Positions 42,286 through 52,406 of a DNA stretch of 64,000 nt are shown here, one piece after another. How positions within the stretch are numbered: the first letter of the stretch is position 1; every line of letters starts with the position of its first letter. The notes below the pieces were generated by a model. The model was not told the origin of the DNA, ran no database searches, and saw nothing but the letters and a program-made list of their open reading frames with translations. The stretch comes from Gemmobacter sp964439015 (lineage in GTDB: Bacteria > Pseudomonadota > Alphaproteobacteria > Rhodobacterales > Rhodobacteraceae), in the NCBI GenBank assembly GCA_964439015.1, contig CAYTMV010000001.1, positions 62,001-126,000 on the forward strand, given 5' to 3'. The translations under genes and the position numbers were made by a program.

Positions 42286-43122
42286 ATGGACAAGGATCGG
42301 GTTGCAGGCATGGGCGAGGCAGGCCCCGATGCCAATCCGCTGGCCTACGCCATCGCCGCCAATGACCGGCGCACCCTGTCGATGGTTGAGGCCGCGCTGC
42401 GCGAAGGGCGACTTCGTCTTGCCTGTCAGCCGGTGGTCCTTGCCCGCGATCCCGGCAAGGTCGCCTTTTACGAGGGACTGATCCGTGTGCTGGATGAAAC
42501 CGGCCGCACCATTCCGGCCCGCGACTTCATGGCCGCGATCGAAACGCGCGAGATGGGCCGCCTGGTCGATTGCGCTGCGCTGGATATGGGGCTGCGGATG
42601 CTGGCACGGTATCCGGATATTCGGCTGTCGATCAACATGTCGGCGCGGTCCATCGGCTATCCCCGCTGGATGAAGGTGCTGCGCCGCGGGCTGGAATTAT
42701 CCCCTACCATCGGTGAGCGGCTTATCCTCGAAATCACCGAAAGCTCGGCGATGCTGGTGCCAGAACTGGTGGTGAACTTCATGGACGATTTGCAGCGCGA
42801 GGGGATCAGTTTTGCGCTGGACGACTTTGGCGCCGGCTATACCGCCTTTCGGCATTTCAAGGATTTCTTCTTTGACATCATCAAGATCGACGGACAGTTC
42901 ATCGCCGGTGTGTCCCAGGATGCCGACAATCAGGTACTGACACAGGCGCTGTTGTCCATTGCCCGCCAGTTCGAGATGTTCACCGTCGCCGAGGCGGTTG
43001 AGACCGCCGCGGATGCGGAATGGCTGCGCCAGATCGGGGTCGATTGTCTGCAGGGCTATCTGTTCGGCGCGCCGACCACCAGTCCCGGCTTCGCAGCGCC
43101 CGCTCAGCGCCGCCGCGCCTGA
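42286..43122 (+). CDS. EAL-domain cyclic-di-GMP phosphodiesterase
   Basis: This 278-residue protein is one EAL domain with a short N-terminal extension. The signature reads EGLIR instead of EALIR. The metal and catalytic residues seem kept: NMSARS, EITESS, DDFGAGY, the lysine in IIKIDGQF, AEAVET and the end QGYLFGAP. It is therefore probably an active c-di-GMP hydrolase. There is no sensor domain. The ATG at 42286 follows AGGGGCAGGG. Confidence 0.88.
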   Translation: MDKDRVAGMGEAGPDANPLAYAIAANDRRTLSMVEAALREGRLRLACQPVVLARDPGKVAFYEGLIRVLDETGRTIPARDFMAAIETREMGRLVDCAALDMGLRMLARYPDIRLSINMSARSIGYPRWMKVLRRGLELSPTIGERLILEITESSAMLVPELVVNFMDDLQREGISFALDDFGAGYTAFRHFKDFFFDIIKIDGQFIAGVSQDADNQVLTQALLSIARQFEMFTVAEAVETAADAEWLRQIGVDCLQGYLFGAPTTSPGFAAPAQRRRA

Positions 43123-43162
43123 AGGCGCGCGATGGCTTGGCGGTATCGTGCCAAGTTGTTCC

Positions 43163-43173
43163 TTTGCTGCAAA
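43163..43173. promoter_or_regulatory. TTTGCTGCAAA palindrome upstream of phaA
   Basis: An 11-base near-perfect palindrome in a TGC-rich stretch lies 108 bases before phaA. The core TTGCTGCAA recurs in the phaA-phaB gap. TGC-rich sites are bound by the PHB regulator PhaR in Paracoccus; the assignment here is inference. Confidence 0.4.
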
Positions 43174-43280
43174 GTTGTGCGCAATTTTCTTGCGCTTTGG
43201 CAGTGGATCGGTATCCCTTTTCTGCAGAGCGGCAATTCCAGTGCCGCGCTTCGATTCTCGGTTAAGGGAGAGGATTTGCC

Positions 43281-44456
<1,176 letters not shown>

Positions 44457-44476
44457 TTGCCACATGCGGCGTAATT

Positions 44477-44485
44477 TTGCTGCAA
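44477..44485. promoter_or_regulatory. TTGCTGCAA motif upstream of phaB
   Basis: The same TTGCTGCAA core as in front of phaA lies 85 bases before the phaB start and just before the phaA terminator. It is a candidate site for a shared regulator. Confidence 0.35.
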
Positions 44486-44496
44486 GCGAAAAATGT

Positions 44497-44526
44497 CGGA
44501 CGCAATAATCTTGCGTCCGGTTTTTT
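44497..44526 (+). terminator. Terminator between phaA and phaB
   Basis: A perfect 9-bp stem (CGGACGCAA / TTGCGTCCG) with a 5-base loop is followed by G and TTTTTT. It separates phaA from phaB, so phaB likely has its own promoter. Confidence 0.88.
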
Positions 44527-44569
44527 GTTTCGATAAGTTTGTTTCAACCCTGATTTGCAAGGAGGAATC

Positions 44570-45295
44570 ATGTCGAAAGTTGCCCTGGTCACCGGTGGTT
44601 CGCGCGGAATCGGCGCCGCAATCTCGATCGCCCTGAAGAATGCCGGTTACACCGTCGCCGCCAATTACGCCGGCAATGACGAGGCGGCGGCGAAGTTCAC
44701 GGCCGAAACCGGGATCAAGACCTACAAATGGTCGGTTGCCGATTATGACGCCTGCGCCGCAGGCATCGCCAAGGTCGAGGCCGAGCTGGGCCCGGTTGCG
44801 GTGCTGGTCAACAATGCCGGTATCACCCGCGATGCCATGTTCCACAAGATGACCCCGCAGCAGTGGAAAGAGGTGATCGACACCAACCTGACCGGCGTGT
44901 TCAACATGACCCACCCGCTGTGGTCGGGGATGCGGGATCGCAAGTTCGGCCGGATCATCAACATCAGCTCGATCAACGGGCAGAAGGGTCAGGCGGGGCA
45001 GGCCAATTATTCGGCGGCCAAGGCAGGCGATCTGGGCTTCACCAAGGCGCTGGCCCAGGAAGGCGCGCGCGCCGGCATCACCGTCAACGCCATCTGCCCC
45101 GGCTATATCGGCACCGAGATGGTGCGGGCGATTGATGAAAAGGTGCTGAACGAGCGGATCATCCCGCAGATCCCCGTCGGCCGTCTGGGCGAGCCGGAAG
45201 AGATCGCGCGCTGCGTGGTCTTCTTGGCCTCGGACGATGCAGGCTTCATCACCGGCTCGACCATCAGTGCCAATGGCGGGCAGTTCGTCGTCTGA
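44570..45295 (+). CDS. phaB: Acetoacetyl-CoA reductase PhaB
   Basis: This 241-residue SDR enzyme reduces acetoacetyl-CoA to (R)-3-hydroxybutyryl-CoA with NADPH. It has the cofactor motif TGGSRGIG, NNAG at about 81, and the catalytic Ser134, Tyr147 and Lys151 (YSAAK). The ATG at 44570 follows AAGGAGGAATC. It pairs with phaA just upstream. Confidence 0.95.
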   Translation: MSKVALVTGGSRGIGAAISIALKNAGYTVAANYAGNDEAAAKFTAETGIKTYKWSVADYDACAAGIAKVEAELGPVAVLVNNAGITRDAMFHKMTPQQWKEVIDTNLTGVFNMTHPLWSGMRDRKFGRIINISSINGQKGQAGQANYSAAKAGDLGFTKALAQEGARAGITVNAICPGYIGTEMVRAIDEKVLNERIIPQIPVGRLGEPEEIARCVVFLASDDAGFITGSTISANGGQFVV

Positions 45296-45314
45296 AGGCG
45301 CAAGATCGATGTGC

Positions 45315-45340
45315 AAGCCCCGGGCCAAGCCCGGGGCTTT
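45315..45340 (+). terminator. Terminator after phaB
   Basis: AAGCCCCGGG and its perfect complement flank a 5-base loop, with TTT after it, 20 bases past the phaB stop. Confidence 0.8.
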
Positions 45341-45409
45341 CGCATGTCTGGGCAATGGCTTATCCCAGCGCCAGGAAAGACGCCGCAATGGCACGTCCGG
45401 GAGGGCAAG

Positions 45410-46267
45410 ATGACACGCAGCAAGGCTACGGCCATCGGTTTTACCGCCATCCTGATGTGGTCGCTGTTGGCGTTGATGACCATTGCCTCAGCCCCGGTGC
45501 CGCCTTTTCTGCTGAACGCGCTGACCTTCGCGATCGGCGGGATGATCGGTCTGGTTTGGACGGCCCGGCGGGGCTTTGCGCTGTTGAGGGGCGTTGATCC
45601 AAGGGCCTATCTGCTCGGCACTTTGGGATTGTTCGGGTATCACGCGTTGTATTTCACGGCTTTTCGCCTTTCGCCCTCGGCGGAAACCGGGCTGATCGCC
45701 TATCTCTGGCCCCTGTTCATCGTGCTGCTGTCGGGTTTGTTGCCGGGCGAGCGGCTGCGAAGCACGCATATCATCGGCGCGCTGGTGGCCTTTGCCGGCG
45801 CGGCGCTGATCGTGCTGGGGCGTGAGGGTGGGGCAGGCAACGCGCTGGGCTATGGGCTTGCCTTTGCCTGCGCGCTGACCTGGGCAGGATATTCGTTGGG
45901 TTCGCGCCGCTTTGGCACGGTGCCGACCGAAGCGGTGACAATCTATTGTCTGGCCACTGCCTTGCTGTCTGCTATCGCGCATCTGACTTTCGAAGAAACG
46001 CAATGGCCGGTCGGCCTTGCAGGCTGGGCTGCCGTGGTCGGGTTGGGGCTTGGCCCCGTGGGCGCGGCGTTTTTCACCTGGGACATGGGCATGAAAAAAG
46101 GCGACATCCAGTTTCTGGGTGTCGCCTCCTATGCGGCGCCGCTTTTGTCGACCTTGGCGCTAGTGGCGGCGGGCATTGCCCCCGCCACCCTGTCGCTGGT
46201 CGCTGCAACGCTGCTGATCACGCTGGGCGCCGCCATCGCGGCGCGCGCCAGCCGCGGTCAGGCGTGA
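45410..46267 (+). CDS. DMT superfamily (EamA) permease
   Basis: This 285-residue protein has about ten membrane helices in two EamA repeats, with FGYHALYFTAFRLSPSAETG and a conserved LWPLFIVLLSG near the middle of the first repeat. It is likely an amino-acid or metabolite exporter (YddG-like layout). The ATG at 45410 follows GGGAGGG. It overlaps the convergent small gene at 46258 by 10 bases. Confidence 0.88.
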   Translation: MTRSKATAIGFTAILMWSLLALMTIASAPVPPFLLNALTFAIGGMIGLVWTARRGFALLRGVDPRAYLLGTLGLFGYHALYFTAFRLSPSAETGLIAYLWPLFIVLLSGLLPGERLRSTHIIGALVAFAGAALIVLGREGGAGNALGYGLAFACALTWAGYSLGSRRFGTVPTEAVTIYCLATALLSAIAHLTFEETQWPVGLAGWAAVVGLGLGPVGAAFFTWDMGMKKGDIQFLGVASYAAPLLSTLALVAAGIAPATLSLVAATLLITLGAAIAARASRGQA

Positions 46268-46425
46268 GTCAACCGCTCGATCTCCTCCTTGATCTTCAGC
46301 TTCTGCTTTTTCCACTCGGCAATCTGGAGGTCGTCGGAACCAGGAGCGCGTTGCGCGCGTTCCACCATTTCCGACAGATGCTCGTGCTTTTTCTTCAGCT
46401 CGGCGACGTGATTTTCGACCGACAT
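46258..46425 (-). CDS. YdcH/DUF465 family small protein
   Basis: This 55-residue protein is nearly all helix (VAELKKKHEHLSEMVERA, then AEWKKQKLKIKEEIERL), the antiparallel coiled-coil pattern of DUF465. The ATG at 46425 follows AGGAGG. Its role is not known. It overlaps the end of the convergent permease gene. Confidence 0.85.
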   Translation of the reverse strand: MSVENHVAELKKKHEHLSEMVERAQRAPGSDDLQIAEWKKQKLKIKEEIERLTHA

Positions 46426-46527
46426 TCCGACCTCCTGTGTTGTTCGGACATGATGATTGCAACACGGATTGGCGCGTTTGTCATGTAAATGTCGCGGCCG
46501 CGTTGCGACATTTACGCGCAAATTTGC

Positions 46528-47295
46528 CTAGCGCCGGGCGAATCCCGCCGAAAGCGCCATGCCGCCGCGCAGCACGGCGCTGGCCTCGGGGGTATAGTCT
46601 TCCCGGTCCCCCGAATGGTGCGCGCCCGCATGCAGCACGAAGGGCGGCAGCAGTCGCAACGGCGCCCGGCCCAGCTTGCGGGCGCGCAGGATCACACGGC
46701 CCGCTTCGCGGCCCGTCCGCGGGGCGAGGGGCAGGATTTCGACCGATCCCAGCTTGCCCAGCGCGCCCAGCACCTCAGCCAAGCCATCAGTGCGAAAGAT
46801 CATCGTCAGCCAGCCGCCCGGCCGGAGCCGCCGCTGCGCGGCCTGCATCCAGACCGCCAGCGGCGTGGCGTCCACCTGCATCGCCACCGCCCGCCCCGCG
46901 ACCGGCGAGGGGGTGCCGCCCGGCGGATAGAACGGCGGGTTTGCAATCACATGGTCAAAGTCGCGGCGCAGTGCCGGCGGCATCTGCGTCAGATCGCCCT
47001 CATGCACCGTAGCGGCGATACCGTTGCGGGCGGCATTGCGACGGGCAAGGTCGGCATAATCGGGCTGAAGCTCCAGCCCGTGCAGATCGAGGTTCGCCAC
47101 CCGGGCGGCCAGACACAGCATCGCCGCCCCCGCCCCGCAGCCCATGTCCAGAACGCTTTCCCCGGCTTTGGCCGGGCAGGCTGCGGCCAGCAACACCGGA
47201 TCGGTTGCCGCGCGATAGCCGCGCCGCGGTTGTAACAGGTTCAGCCGCCCACACAGAAACTTGTCGGCACTCAGGTCATCCTCGGCAAAAGTCAC
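46528..47295 (-). CDS. TrmN6-like tRNA (adenine-N6) methyltransferase
   Basis: This 255-residue SAM-dependent methyltransferase begins LLQPRRGYRAATDPVLLAAA, typical of the tRNA1(Val) A37 enzyme family. It has the SAM motif VLDMGCGAGAAMLCLA and the catalytic NPPFYP. Its start overlaps the DUF2007 gene stop by 4 bases. The exact target base is inferred from the family. Confidence 0.87.
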   Translation of the reverse strand: MTFAEDDLSADKFLCGRLNLLQPRRGYRAATDPVLLAAACPAKAGESVLDMGCGAGAAMLCLAARVANLDLHGLELQPDYADLARRNAARNGIAATVHEGDLTQMPPALRRDFDHVIANPPFYPPGGTPSPVAGRAVAMQVDATPLAVWMQAAQRRLRPGGWLTMIFRTDGLAEVLGALGKLGSVEILPLAPRTGREAGRVILRARKLGRAPLRLLPPFVLHAGAHHSGDREDYTPEASAVLRGGMALSAGFARR

Positions 47296-47507
47296 GGTGT
47301 GGGCTCCAGCCCGTTGTCGCGCAGGATCGTGCGGGCCAGAAAGGCATGCCGATCTGCCACCATCAACCGCCGGGGCATGATGCCCAGACCGCCATGAAGG
47401 GCGTTCATGTGGACGTCCAGTTCAAAGGCCGTTATACCCTCGCCCTCAAGAAGGGTGGTAGCGAAAGCGATGGCCGACAGGTCTTGCGTGCGCAAAATTT
47501 CCTTCAT
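47292..47507 (-). CDS. DUF2007 family protein
   Basis: This 71-residue protein has the DUF2007 pattern: a short beta-alpha domain starting with MKEILRTQDLSAIAFATTLL and a conserved GIMPRRLMVAD, related to the PII-like/UPF fold. It is translationally coupled to the methyltransferase gene and divergent from the polyprenyl synthase gene. Its function is unknown. Confidence 0.82.
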   Translation of the reverse strand: MKEILRTQDLSAIAFATTLLEGEGITAFELDVHMNALHGGLGIMPRRLMVADRHAFLARTILRDNGLEPTP

Positions 47508-47555
47508 GGATCAAGACTGTCGGCATTCGCCGGAAATGTCGAGAGAGGGGTTGAG

Positions 47556-48557
47556 ATGGGCATGATCGACAGCGCGCAGAAACCGCAAGACCGGCTTGCG
47601 GCCCATCTGGCGGATGACATGGCCCTTGTGGACGGCATGCTGCAGGATCGGATGGTCAGCCAGCACGCGCCGCTGATCCCGCAGATCACCGCGCATCTGG
47701 TCAATGCCGGGGGCAAGCGTCTTCGGCCGCTGCTGGTCCTGGCGGCGGCGCGGCTGTGCGGCTATGGCGGCCCCCATCACATCCATCTGGCCGCCACGGT
47801 CGAGTTCATTCACACCGCGACCCTGCTGCATGACGATGTGATCGACGAAAGCACCCAGCGCCGCGGCCGACCCACTGCCAACCTGCTGTGGGACAACAAG
47901 TCTTCAGTGCTTGTGGGCGATTATCTTTTTGCCCGCAGCTTTCAGTTGATGACCGAGACCGGCTCCATGCGCGTCATGGCGATCCTGGCCAATGCCTCGG
48001 CCACGATCTCGGAGGGCGAGGTTCTGCAACTGACCGCCGCGCAGGATCTGACGACGACCGAGGAGACCTATCTGAAGGTGGTGCGCGGCAAGACCGCGGC
48101 GCTGTTCTCGGCTGCGACCGAGGTGGGCGGGGTGATCGCCGGCGCCGCCGAGGATCAGGTTCGCGCGCTGTTCGATTATGGTGATGCGCTGGGCATCGCC
48201 TTCCAGATCGCCGATGACCTGCTGGATTATACCGGCACGGCGGCGGTGATCGGCAAGACCCCCGGCGATGATTTCCGCGAGCGCAAGCTGACCCTGCCGG
48301 TCATCAAGGCGCTGGCCAAGGCCACCGAGGATGAGCGCGCGTTCTGGCAGCGCACCATCGAAAAGGGCCGGCAGGCCGAGGGCGATCTGGAGCAGGCGCT
48401 GGCAATCATGTCGGGCCATGGCGCCTTCGAGGCTGCCCGCGCCGACGCGCTGGCGTGGTCGGCCAAAGCCCGCGCGGCGTTGCAGGCCTTTCCCGCGCAT
48501 CCGCTGCGCGAGATGCTGGAAGATCTGGCGGATTATGTGGTGGAACGCATCCGCTGA
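47556..48557 (+). CDS. ispB: Long-chain polyprenyl diphosphate synthase (ubiquinone side chain)
   Basis: This 333-residue trans-prenyltransferase has the two aspartate-rich motifs LLHDDVIDE (about 89) and QIADDLLDY (about 220), plus GGKRLRP. It builds the octa- to decaprenyl tail of ubiquinone from FPP and IPP. The chain length cannot be read securely, so the symbol is by family. The ATG at 47556 follows GAGAGAGGGG. It meets ispE tail to tail without a gap. Confidence 0.92.
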   Translation: MGMIDSAQKPQDRLAAHLADDMALVDGMLQDRMVSQHAPLIPQITAHLVNAGGKRLRPLLVLAAARLCGYGGPHHIHLAATVEFIHTATLLHDDVIDESTQRRGRPTANLLWDNKSSVLVGDYLFARSFQLMTETGSMRVMAILANASATISEGEVLQLTAAQDLTTTEETYLKVVRGKTAALFSAATEVGGVIAGAAEDQVRALFDYGDALGIAFQIADDLLDYTGTAAVIGKTPGDDFRERKLTLPVIKALAKATEDERAFWQRTIEKGRQAEGDLEQALAIMSGHGAFEAARADALAWSAKARAALQAFPAHPLREMLEDLADYVVERIR

Positions 48558-49460
48558 TCAGCGAGGCACGACCTGCTGCATGTCGGCGCGGCCGGGGTAA
48601 ACCAGCCCATGCGCCACCCACCAATCGGGATGTTCACGCCGCACTGCATCAGCCCCGGCTTCAGCCTCGTCCTCCTTGGCGAACAGGGCAAAACAGGTGG
48701 CACCCGATCCCGACATCCGCGTGAAAAGTGCGCCGGGCAGGGCGGTCAGGGCGGCCAGCACATCGCCGATCACCGGCGCTGCCGCCATGGCCGGGGCCTG
48801 CAGGTCGTTGCGGGTCTGGCCCAGCCAATCTGCCAGCGCCGCCGCGTCGATCCAGCCTGCGGGGATCTGGGGCAGGGGCGGGTTTTCCTTGTGGGTCAGC
48901 GCCTTGAAGACGGTTGGCGTCGGCACCTCGACCCGCGGATTGGCCAGCACCACCCATAACTCCGGCAGGGGCGGCAGCCAGGTCAGCGCCTCGCCGATGC
49001 CCTGCATCCGCGCGGGATGGGCCGCAAGACAGACCGGCACATCGGCCCCCAGCGCCACAACCTGCGTGCCCTGTTCAGGCGTGAACACCGGCGCCTCGCC
49101 TGCTGCCGCCCGCAGCCGCAGCATCGCCCGAATCGCCGCCGCCGCATCGGCAGACCCGCCACCAATGCCCGAGGCCGGGGGCAGGCGTTTCACCAGCCGG
49201 ATCGCCGCAGCCTTGGACCCCGCCACCAGCCGGGCGCCCCGCAGCACCAGATTATCCTCACCCGCCGGCAGATCGGCCCCGAACGGCCCCTCCAGCACCA
49301 GCGAGAAGGTCTCGGCCGGGGTCACATGCAGGCTGTCGCCAATGCCGGCAAAGACCACCACACTGTCCAGCAGGTGATAGCCATCCGGTCGCTGCCCGGT
49401 CACGTGCAGCGCCAGATTGATCTTGGCATGGGCGAATTCAGTCAGCGTTTGCGGCAGCAT
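48558..49460 (-). CDS. ispE: 4-diphosphocytidyl-2-C-methyl-D-erythritol kinase IspE
   Basis: This 300-residue GHMP kinase phosphorylates CDP-methylerythritol in the MEP isoprenoid pathway. It begins FAHAKINLALHVTGQRPDGYH, has the ATP-binding loop LPPASGIGGGSADAAA, and a C-terminal LTRMSGSGATCFALF-like segment (read as FTRMSGSGATCFALF). The start overlaps the TPR gene by 23 bases, and together with the convergent polyprenyl synthase this is an isoprenoid pair. Confidence 0.95.
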   Translation of the reverse strand: MLPQTLTEFAHAKINLALHVTGQRPDGYHLLDSVVVFAGIGDSLHVTPAETFSLVLEGPFGADLPAGEDNLVLRGARLVAGSKAAAIRLVKRLPPASGIGGGSADAAAAIRAMLRLRAAAGEAPVFTPEQGTQVVALGADVPVCLAAHPARMQGIGEALTWLPPLPELWVVLANPRVEVPTPTVFKALTHKENPPLPQIPAGWIDAAALADWLGQTRNDLQAPAMAAAPVIGDVLAALTALPGALFTRMSGSGATCFALFAKEDEAEAGADAVRREHPDWWVAHGLVYPGRADMQQVVPR

Positions 49461-51168
49461 CGACGGGCTTCAGGGGCGCGGCCCCTTCCTCGGCCAGAAC
49501 GGCGTCAAGTCCGACTGCCAGCTTGCGGCGGATGCGGTCAGCCTCCTTTTCCTCTGGATCAAAGGACAGCGCCCGTCGCCATTGAAAGCGCGCCTCCAGC
49601 TTGCGGCCCACGGCCCAGTAGACATCGCCCAGATGGTCGGTGACGATCGGGTCCACGGGCTCCAGCAGGCTGGCCTTCTCCATCGGGGCCAGCGCATCGG
49701 CATAGCGGCCAAGGCGATAGTAACCCCATGCCAGACTGTCGAGGATATAGCCGGTATTGGGCGCCAACTCGACCGCACGCTCGATCATGGCCAGTGCTTC
49801 GTCGAGATTGCGGTTCATGTCGATGAAGCCGTAACCGAGATAGTTCAGCACCTGCGCCTGATCCGGTGACAGCGCCAACGCCTTGCGGAAATCGGCTTCG
49901 GCCTGATCCCACTGTTTCTGCCGCTCATGCGCGATGCCGCGGGTATAGAACAGCACCCAATGTTGCTCCTGAGGGGCTGCCACCAGATCCAGCGCGGCAG
50001 TATAGGCGGTGATGGCCTCGTCATATTTCTCGGCCCTGCGCAGCATGTCGCCCAAGGCCACATGCACCCGCAACACCCCCGCATGGCTGCGCGCCAGATT
50101 GCGCAGCGCCTCAAGGGCGGCCTCGGTTTTGCCGGCAGCCTCCAGTGCTTCGGCGCGACCGATCTCGGCCAGATGCCAGCCCTGATCGTCGGTCGGCACT
50201 TGCGCGTAGGTTTCAACCGCCAGATCATACTGGCCATCCGCCTCCAGCAGGCCGGCAGACAGCAGCAGGGCTTCGGTCAGGTCCGGGCGCAGGTAATTGG
50301 CGATGCGGGTATGCAGCAGGGTAAAGTTGTTCTCGGCCTCGCCCGACAGGGCGGTGGCGAGGGTGTAAAACACCTCGGCAATGCCGTCTTTGGGGCTGCG
50401 CGTCACGTCAAAAGGCACGGTCTCGCCTGCCTCCAGCCGCGCGCGCAACGCGTCAATGCCCGGGTCTTCGCCGTGGGGAAACCCTTCCGCCAGCAGCTTG
50501 ACGGCATTGGCATTGCGTTCCAGCTGGCTGAGGATCTGTGCGTGGGCGATCACGCCCCGCCGCAGCATCCTGAGCGGTCCCGCGGTCTCGCCGGACAGGA
50601 TCTTTTCGGCGCCTTCCAGATCACCGACCTGTGCCAGCGCCAACGCCTTGTGATAGAGGCCAAAACTTTCCAGCCCCGGCGTGCCGGCCACCTTGTCAAA
50701 ATCGGCCAGCGCCGCCGACATCTCGCCCCGACCCAGCTCGGCCCAGGCCGACACCAGCCCGTCGATCACCAGACCCAGTTGCCGGCCCTCGGAAAATCCT
50801 TTCAGCAGGGCCGCAAAATCCTCATGCGCCGCCTCATCTGCCACCCGGACCATCTGCGCCGTCTGGCTGGTGTTGGGCAGGTTGGCGGCAAAGGTGATCG
50901 CGCGCGGCAGATCGCCCAAAGATGCGGCAGAAATCATGGCGCCTTCGATCAGCCCCGGGTTCTGCGGATCGGCCAGAAGCGCGCGCACATGCAGCGCCAG
51001 CGCGGCGCGATAGTCGCGGTGGATGGCAGCCGTCTGGGCGGCAAGATAGGCCCCGGCATCAGCCTTTTGCGCAGTGTCGGCAGGGGCGGCGGGTGCCTCT
51101 TGCGCAGCGGCAGGCAGCCCCAGCCCGAGGGCCAGGATCAGGGCGAGGGTCGGACGGGTGTGGCGCAT
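49438..51168 (-). CDS. Exported TPR-repeat protein
   Basis: This 576-residue protein has an N-terminal signal peptide (LALILALGLGLPAAAQ) and many tetratricopeptide repeats, clearest in the second half (about 340-540: ALEALRNLARSHAGVLRVHV, AEADFRKALALSPDQAQVLN, DALAPMEKASLLEPVDPIV). It should be a periplasmic or outer-membrane-associated scaffold. The ATG at 51168 follows GGAGGAG. It is upstream of, and overlaps, ispE, which may reflect co-transcription only. Confidence 0.85.
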   Translation of the reverse strand: MRHTRPTLALILALGLGLPAAAQEAPAAPADTAQKADAGAYLAAQTAAIHRDYRAALALHVRALLADPQNPGLIEGAMISAASLGDLPRAITFAANLPNTSQTAQMVRVADEAAHEDFAALLKGFSEGRQLGLVIDGLVSAWAELGRGEMSAALADFDKVAGTPGLESFGLYHKALALAQVGDLEGAEKILSGETAGPLRMLRRGVIAHAQILSQLERNANAVKLLAEGFPHGEDPGIDALRARLEAGETVPFDVTRSPKDGIAEVFYTLATALSGEAENNFTLLHTRIANYLRPDLTEALLLSAGLLEADGQYDLAVETYAQVPTDDQGWHLAEIGRAEALEAAGKTEAALEALRNLARSHAGVLRVHVALGDMLRRAEKYDEAITAYTAALDLVAAPQEQHWVLFYTRGIAHERQKQWDQAEADFRKALALSPDQAQVLNYLGYGFIDMNRNLDEALAMIERAVELAPNTGYILDSLAWGYYRLGRYADALAPMEKASLLEPVDPIVTDHLGDVYWAVGRKLEARFQWRRALSFDPEEKEADRIRRKLAVGLDAVLAEEGAAPLKPVDAAANAD

Positions 51169-51276
51169 GTCTCCTCCGGCGTGCGGTGCCAAGGCTAGAG
51201 GCTCTGCCCGCCAAGCGCAATCGCCCGCGGCCGCGCACCAGAGCCGCCATGCGGCTTCTCGCGCAGGCGTGATGGA

Positions 51277-51310
51277 AAAACAAAAGGCCCCCGGCAGGGC
51301 GGGGGCCTTG
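51277..51310 (-). terminator. Terminator of the sdh operon
   Basis: A perfect 10-bp stem (AAGGCCCCCG / CGGGGGCCTT) with a 6-base loop is followed by TTGTTTTT on the minus strand, 20 bases after the sdhB stop. Confidence 0.88.
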
Positions 51311-51329
51311 TCAGCGGTTGGCTGCGCGA

Positions 51330-52109
51330 TCAGACCGTGCGCTCGACCATCATGTGTTTGATGGCGGCAATCGCCTTGGCCGGGTTCAGACCTTTCGGGC
51401 AGGTCTTGGTGCAGTTCATGATGGTGTGGCAGCGATAGAGCTTGAAGGGATCTTCCAGCTCGTCCAGACGCTCGCCCGTGGCCTCATCGCGCGAGTCGAT
51501 GATCCAGCGATAGGCGTGCAGCAGTGCGGCCGGGCCCAGATACTTGTCGCCGTTCCACCAATAGCTGGGGCACGAGGTCGAGCAGCTGGCGCACATCACG
51601 CATTCATAAAGACCGTCCAGCTTTTCGCGATCCTCGATCGACTGGCGCCACTCTTTCTGCGGGGTGTTGGTCTTGGTTTCCAGCCAAGGCATGATCGAGG
51701 CATGCTGGGCGTAGAAATGCGTCAGGTCGGGGATCAGGTCTTTCACCACCGGCATGTGCGGCAGCGGATAGATCTTCACGTCGCCCTTGATCTCGTCGAG
51801 GCCATAGATGCAGGCCAGCGTATTGATCCCGTCAATGTTCATCGAGCAGGAACCACAGATCCCTTCACGGCACGAGCGGCGGAAGGTGAGGGTCGGGTCG
51901 ATCTCGTTCTTGATCTTGATCAGCGCGTCCAGCACCATCGGGCCGCACTTGTCCATATCGACGAAATAGGTGTCGACCCGCGGGTTTTCGCCGTCATCGG
52001 GGCTCCAGCGGTAGATCTTGAAAGTGCGCACGTTCTTGGCGCCTTCCGGGCGGGGCCAGGTCTTGCCAGTGCGGATCTTGGAGTTCTTGGGAAGCGTAAG
52101 CTGAACCAT
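51330..52109 (-). CDS. sdhB: Succinate dehydrogenase iron-sulfur subunit SdhB
   Basis: This 259-residue subunit carries three iron-sulfur clusters: [2Fe-2S] (CREGICGSCSMNIDG and the later C), [4Fe-4S] (CVMCASCSTSCP) and [3Fe-4S] (CHTIMNCTKTCPKGLNP). It passes electrons from SdhA to ubiquinone at the membrane. GGAAGGA before the ATG at 52109 overlaps the end of the preceding small gene, only 3 bases away. Confidence 0.97.
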   Translation of the reverse strand: MVQLTLPKNSKIRTGKTWPRPEGAKNVRTFKIYRWSPDDGENPRVDTYFVDMDKCGPMVLDALIKIKNEIDPTLTFRRSCREGICGSCSMNIDGINTLACIYGLDEIKGDVKIYPLPHMPVVKDLIPDLTHFYAQHASIMPWLETKTNTPQKEWRQSIEDREKLDGLYECVMCASCSTSCPSYWWNGDKYLGPAALLHAYRWIIDSRDEATGERLDELEDPFKLYRCHTIMNCTKTCPKGLNPAKAIAAIKHMMVERTV

Positions 52110-52112
52110 GAT

Positions 52113-52406
52113 TTATCCCTTCCAGTCGGGGCGGGTAGTCAGCGGCTGCGATGGCGGCTGGCCGGTGAGTTGCAACATGCAGGCGTCATAGACCTGAGAC
52201 GGGTCCCGGCCTGCCAGATAGTCGGAGCTGAGCGTCAGATCGACATGGGTGGCGCTGTGGCCGCCCGATCCGATGCCCATCGTTATTTCGCCGCGCGGGG
52301 CGGCGGCGTGGTAGGCGCGGTCGAGGCACGTCTGCTCGGCCCGTTCAGGGCTGACCGGCCCGCAGGCCGCCAGCAGCAGAACGGGCAGGGAAGCCGCGCG
52401 CCGCAT
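52113..52406 (-). CDS. Lipoprotein-like protein between sdhA and sdhB (second)
   Basis: This 97-residue protein has a short signal and lipobox (LPVLLLAAC). The mature domain has two more cysteines (EQTCLDRA, YDACMLQL) and a polar strand stretch (HSATHVDLTLSSDY). Its ATG shares one base with the stop of the gene before (TGATG), and it ends 3 bases before sdhB, so it must be co-expressed with sdh. I do not know its function. Confidence 0.75.
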   Translation of the reverse strand: MRRAASLPVLLLAACGPVSPERAEQTCLDRAYHAAAPRGEITMGIGSGGHSATHVDLTLSSDYLAGRDPSQVYDACMLQLTGQPPSQPLTTRPDWKG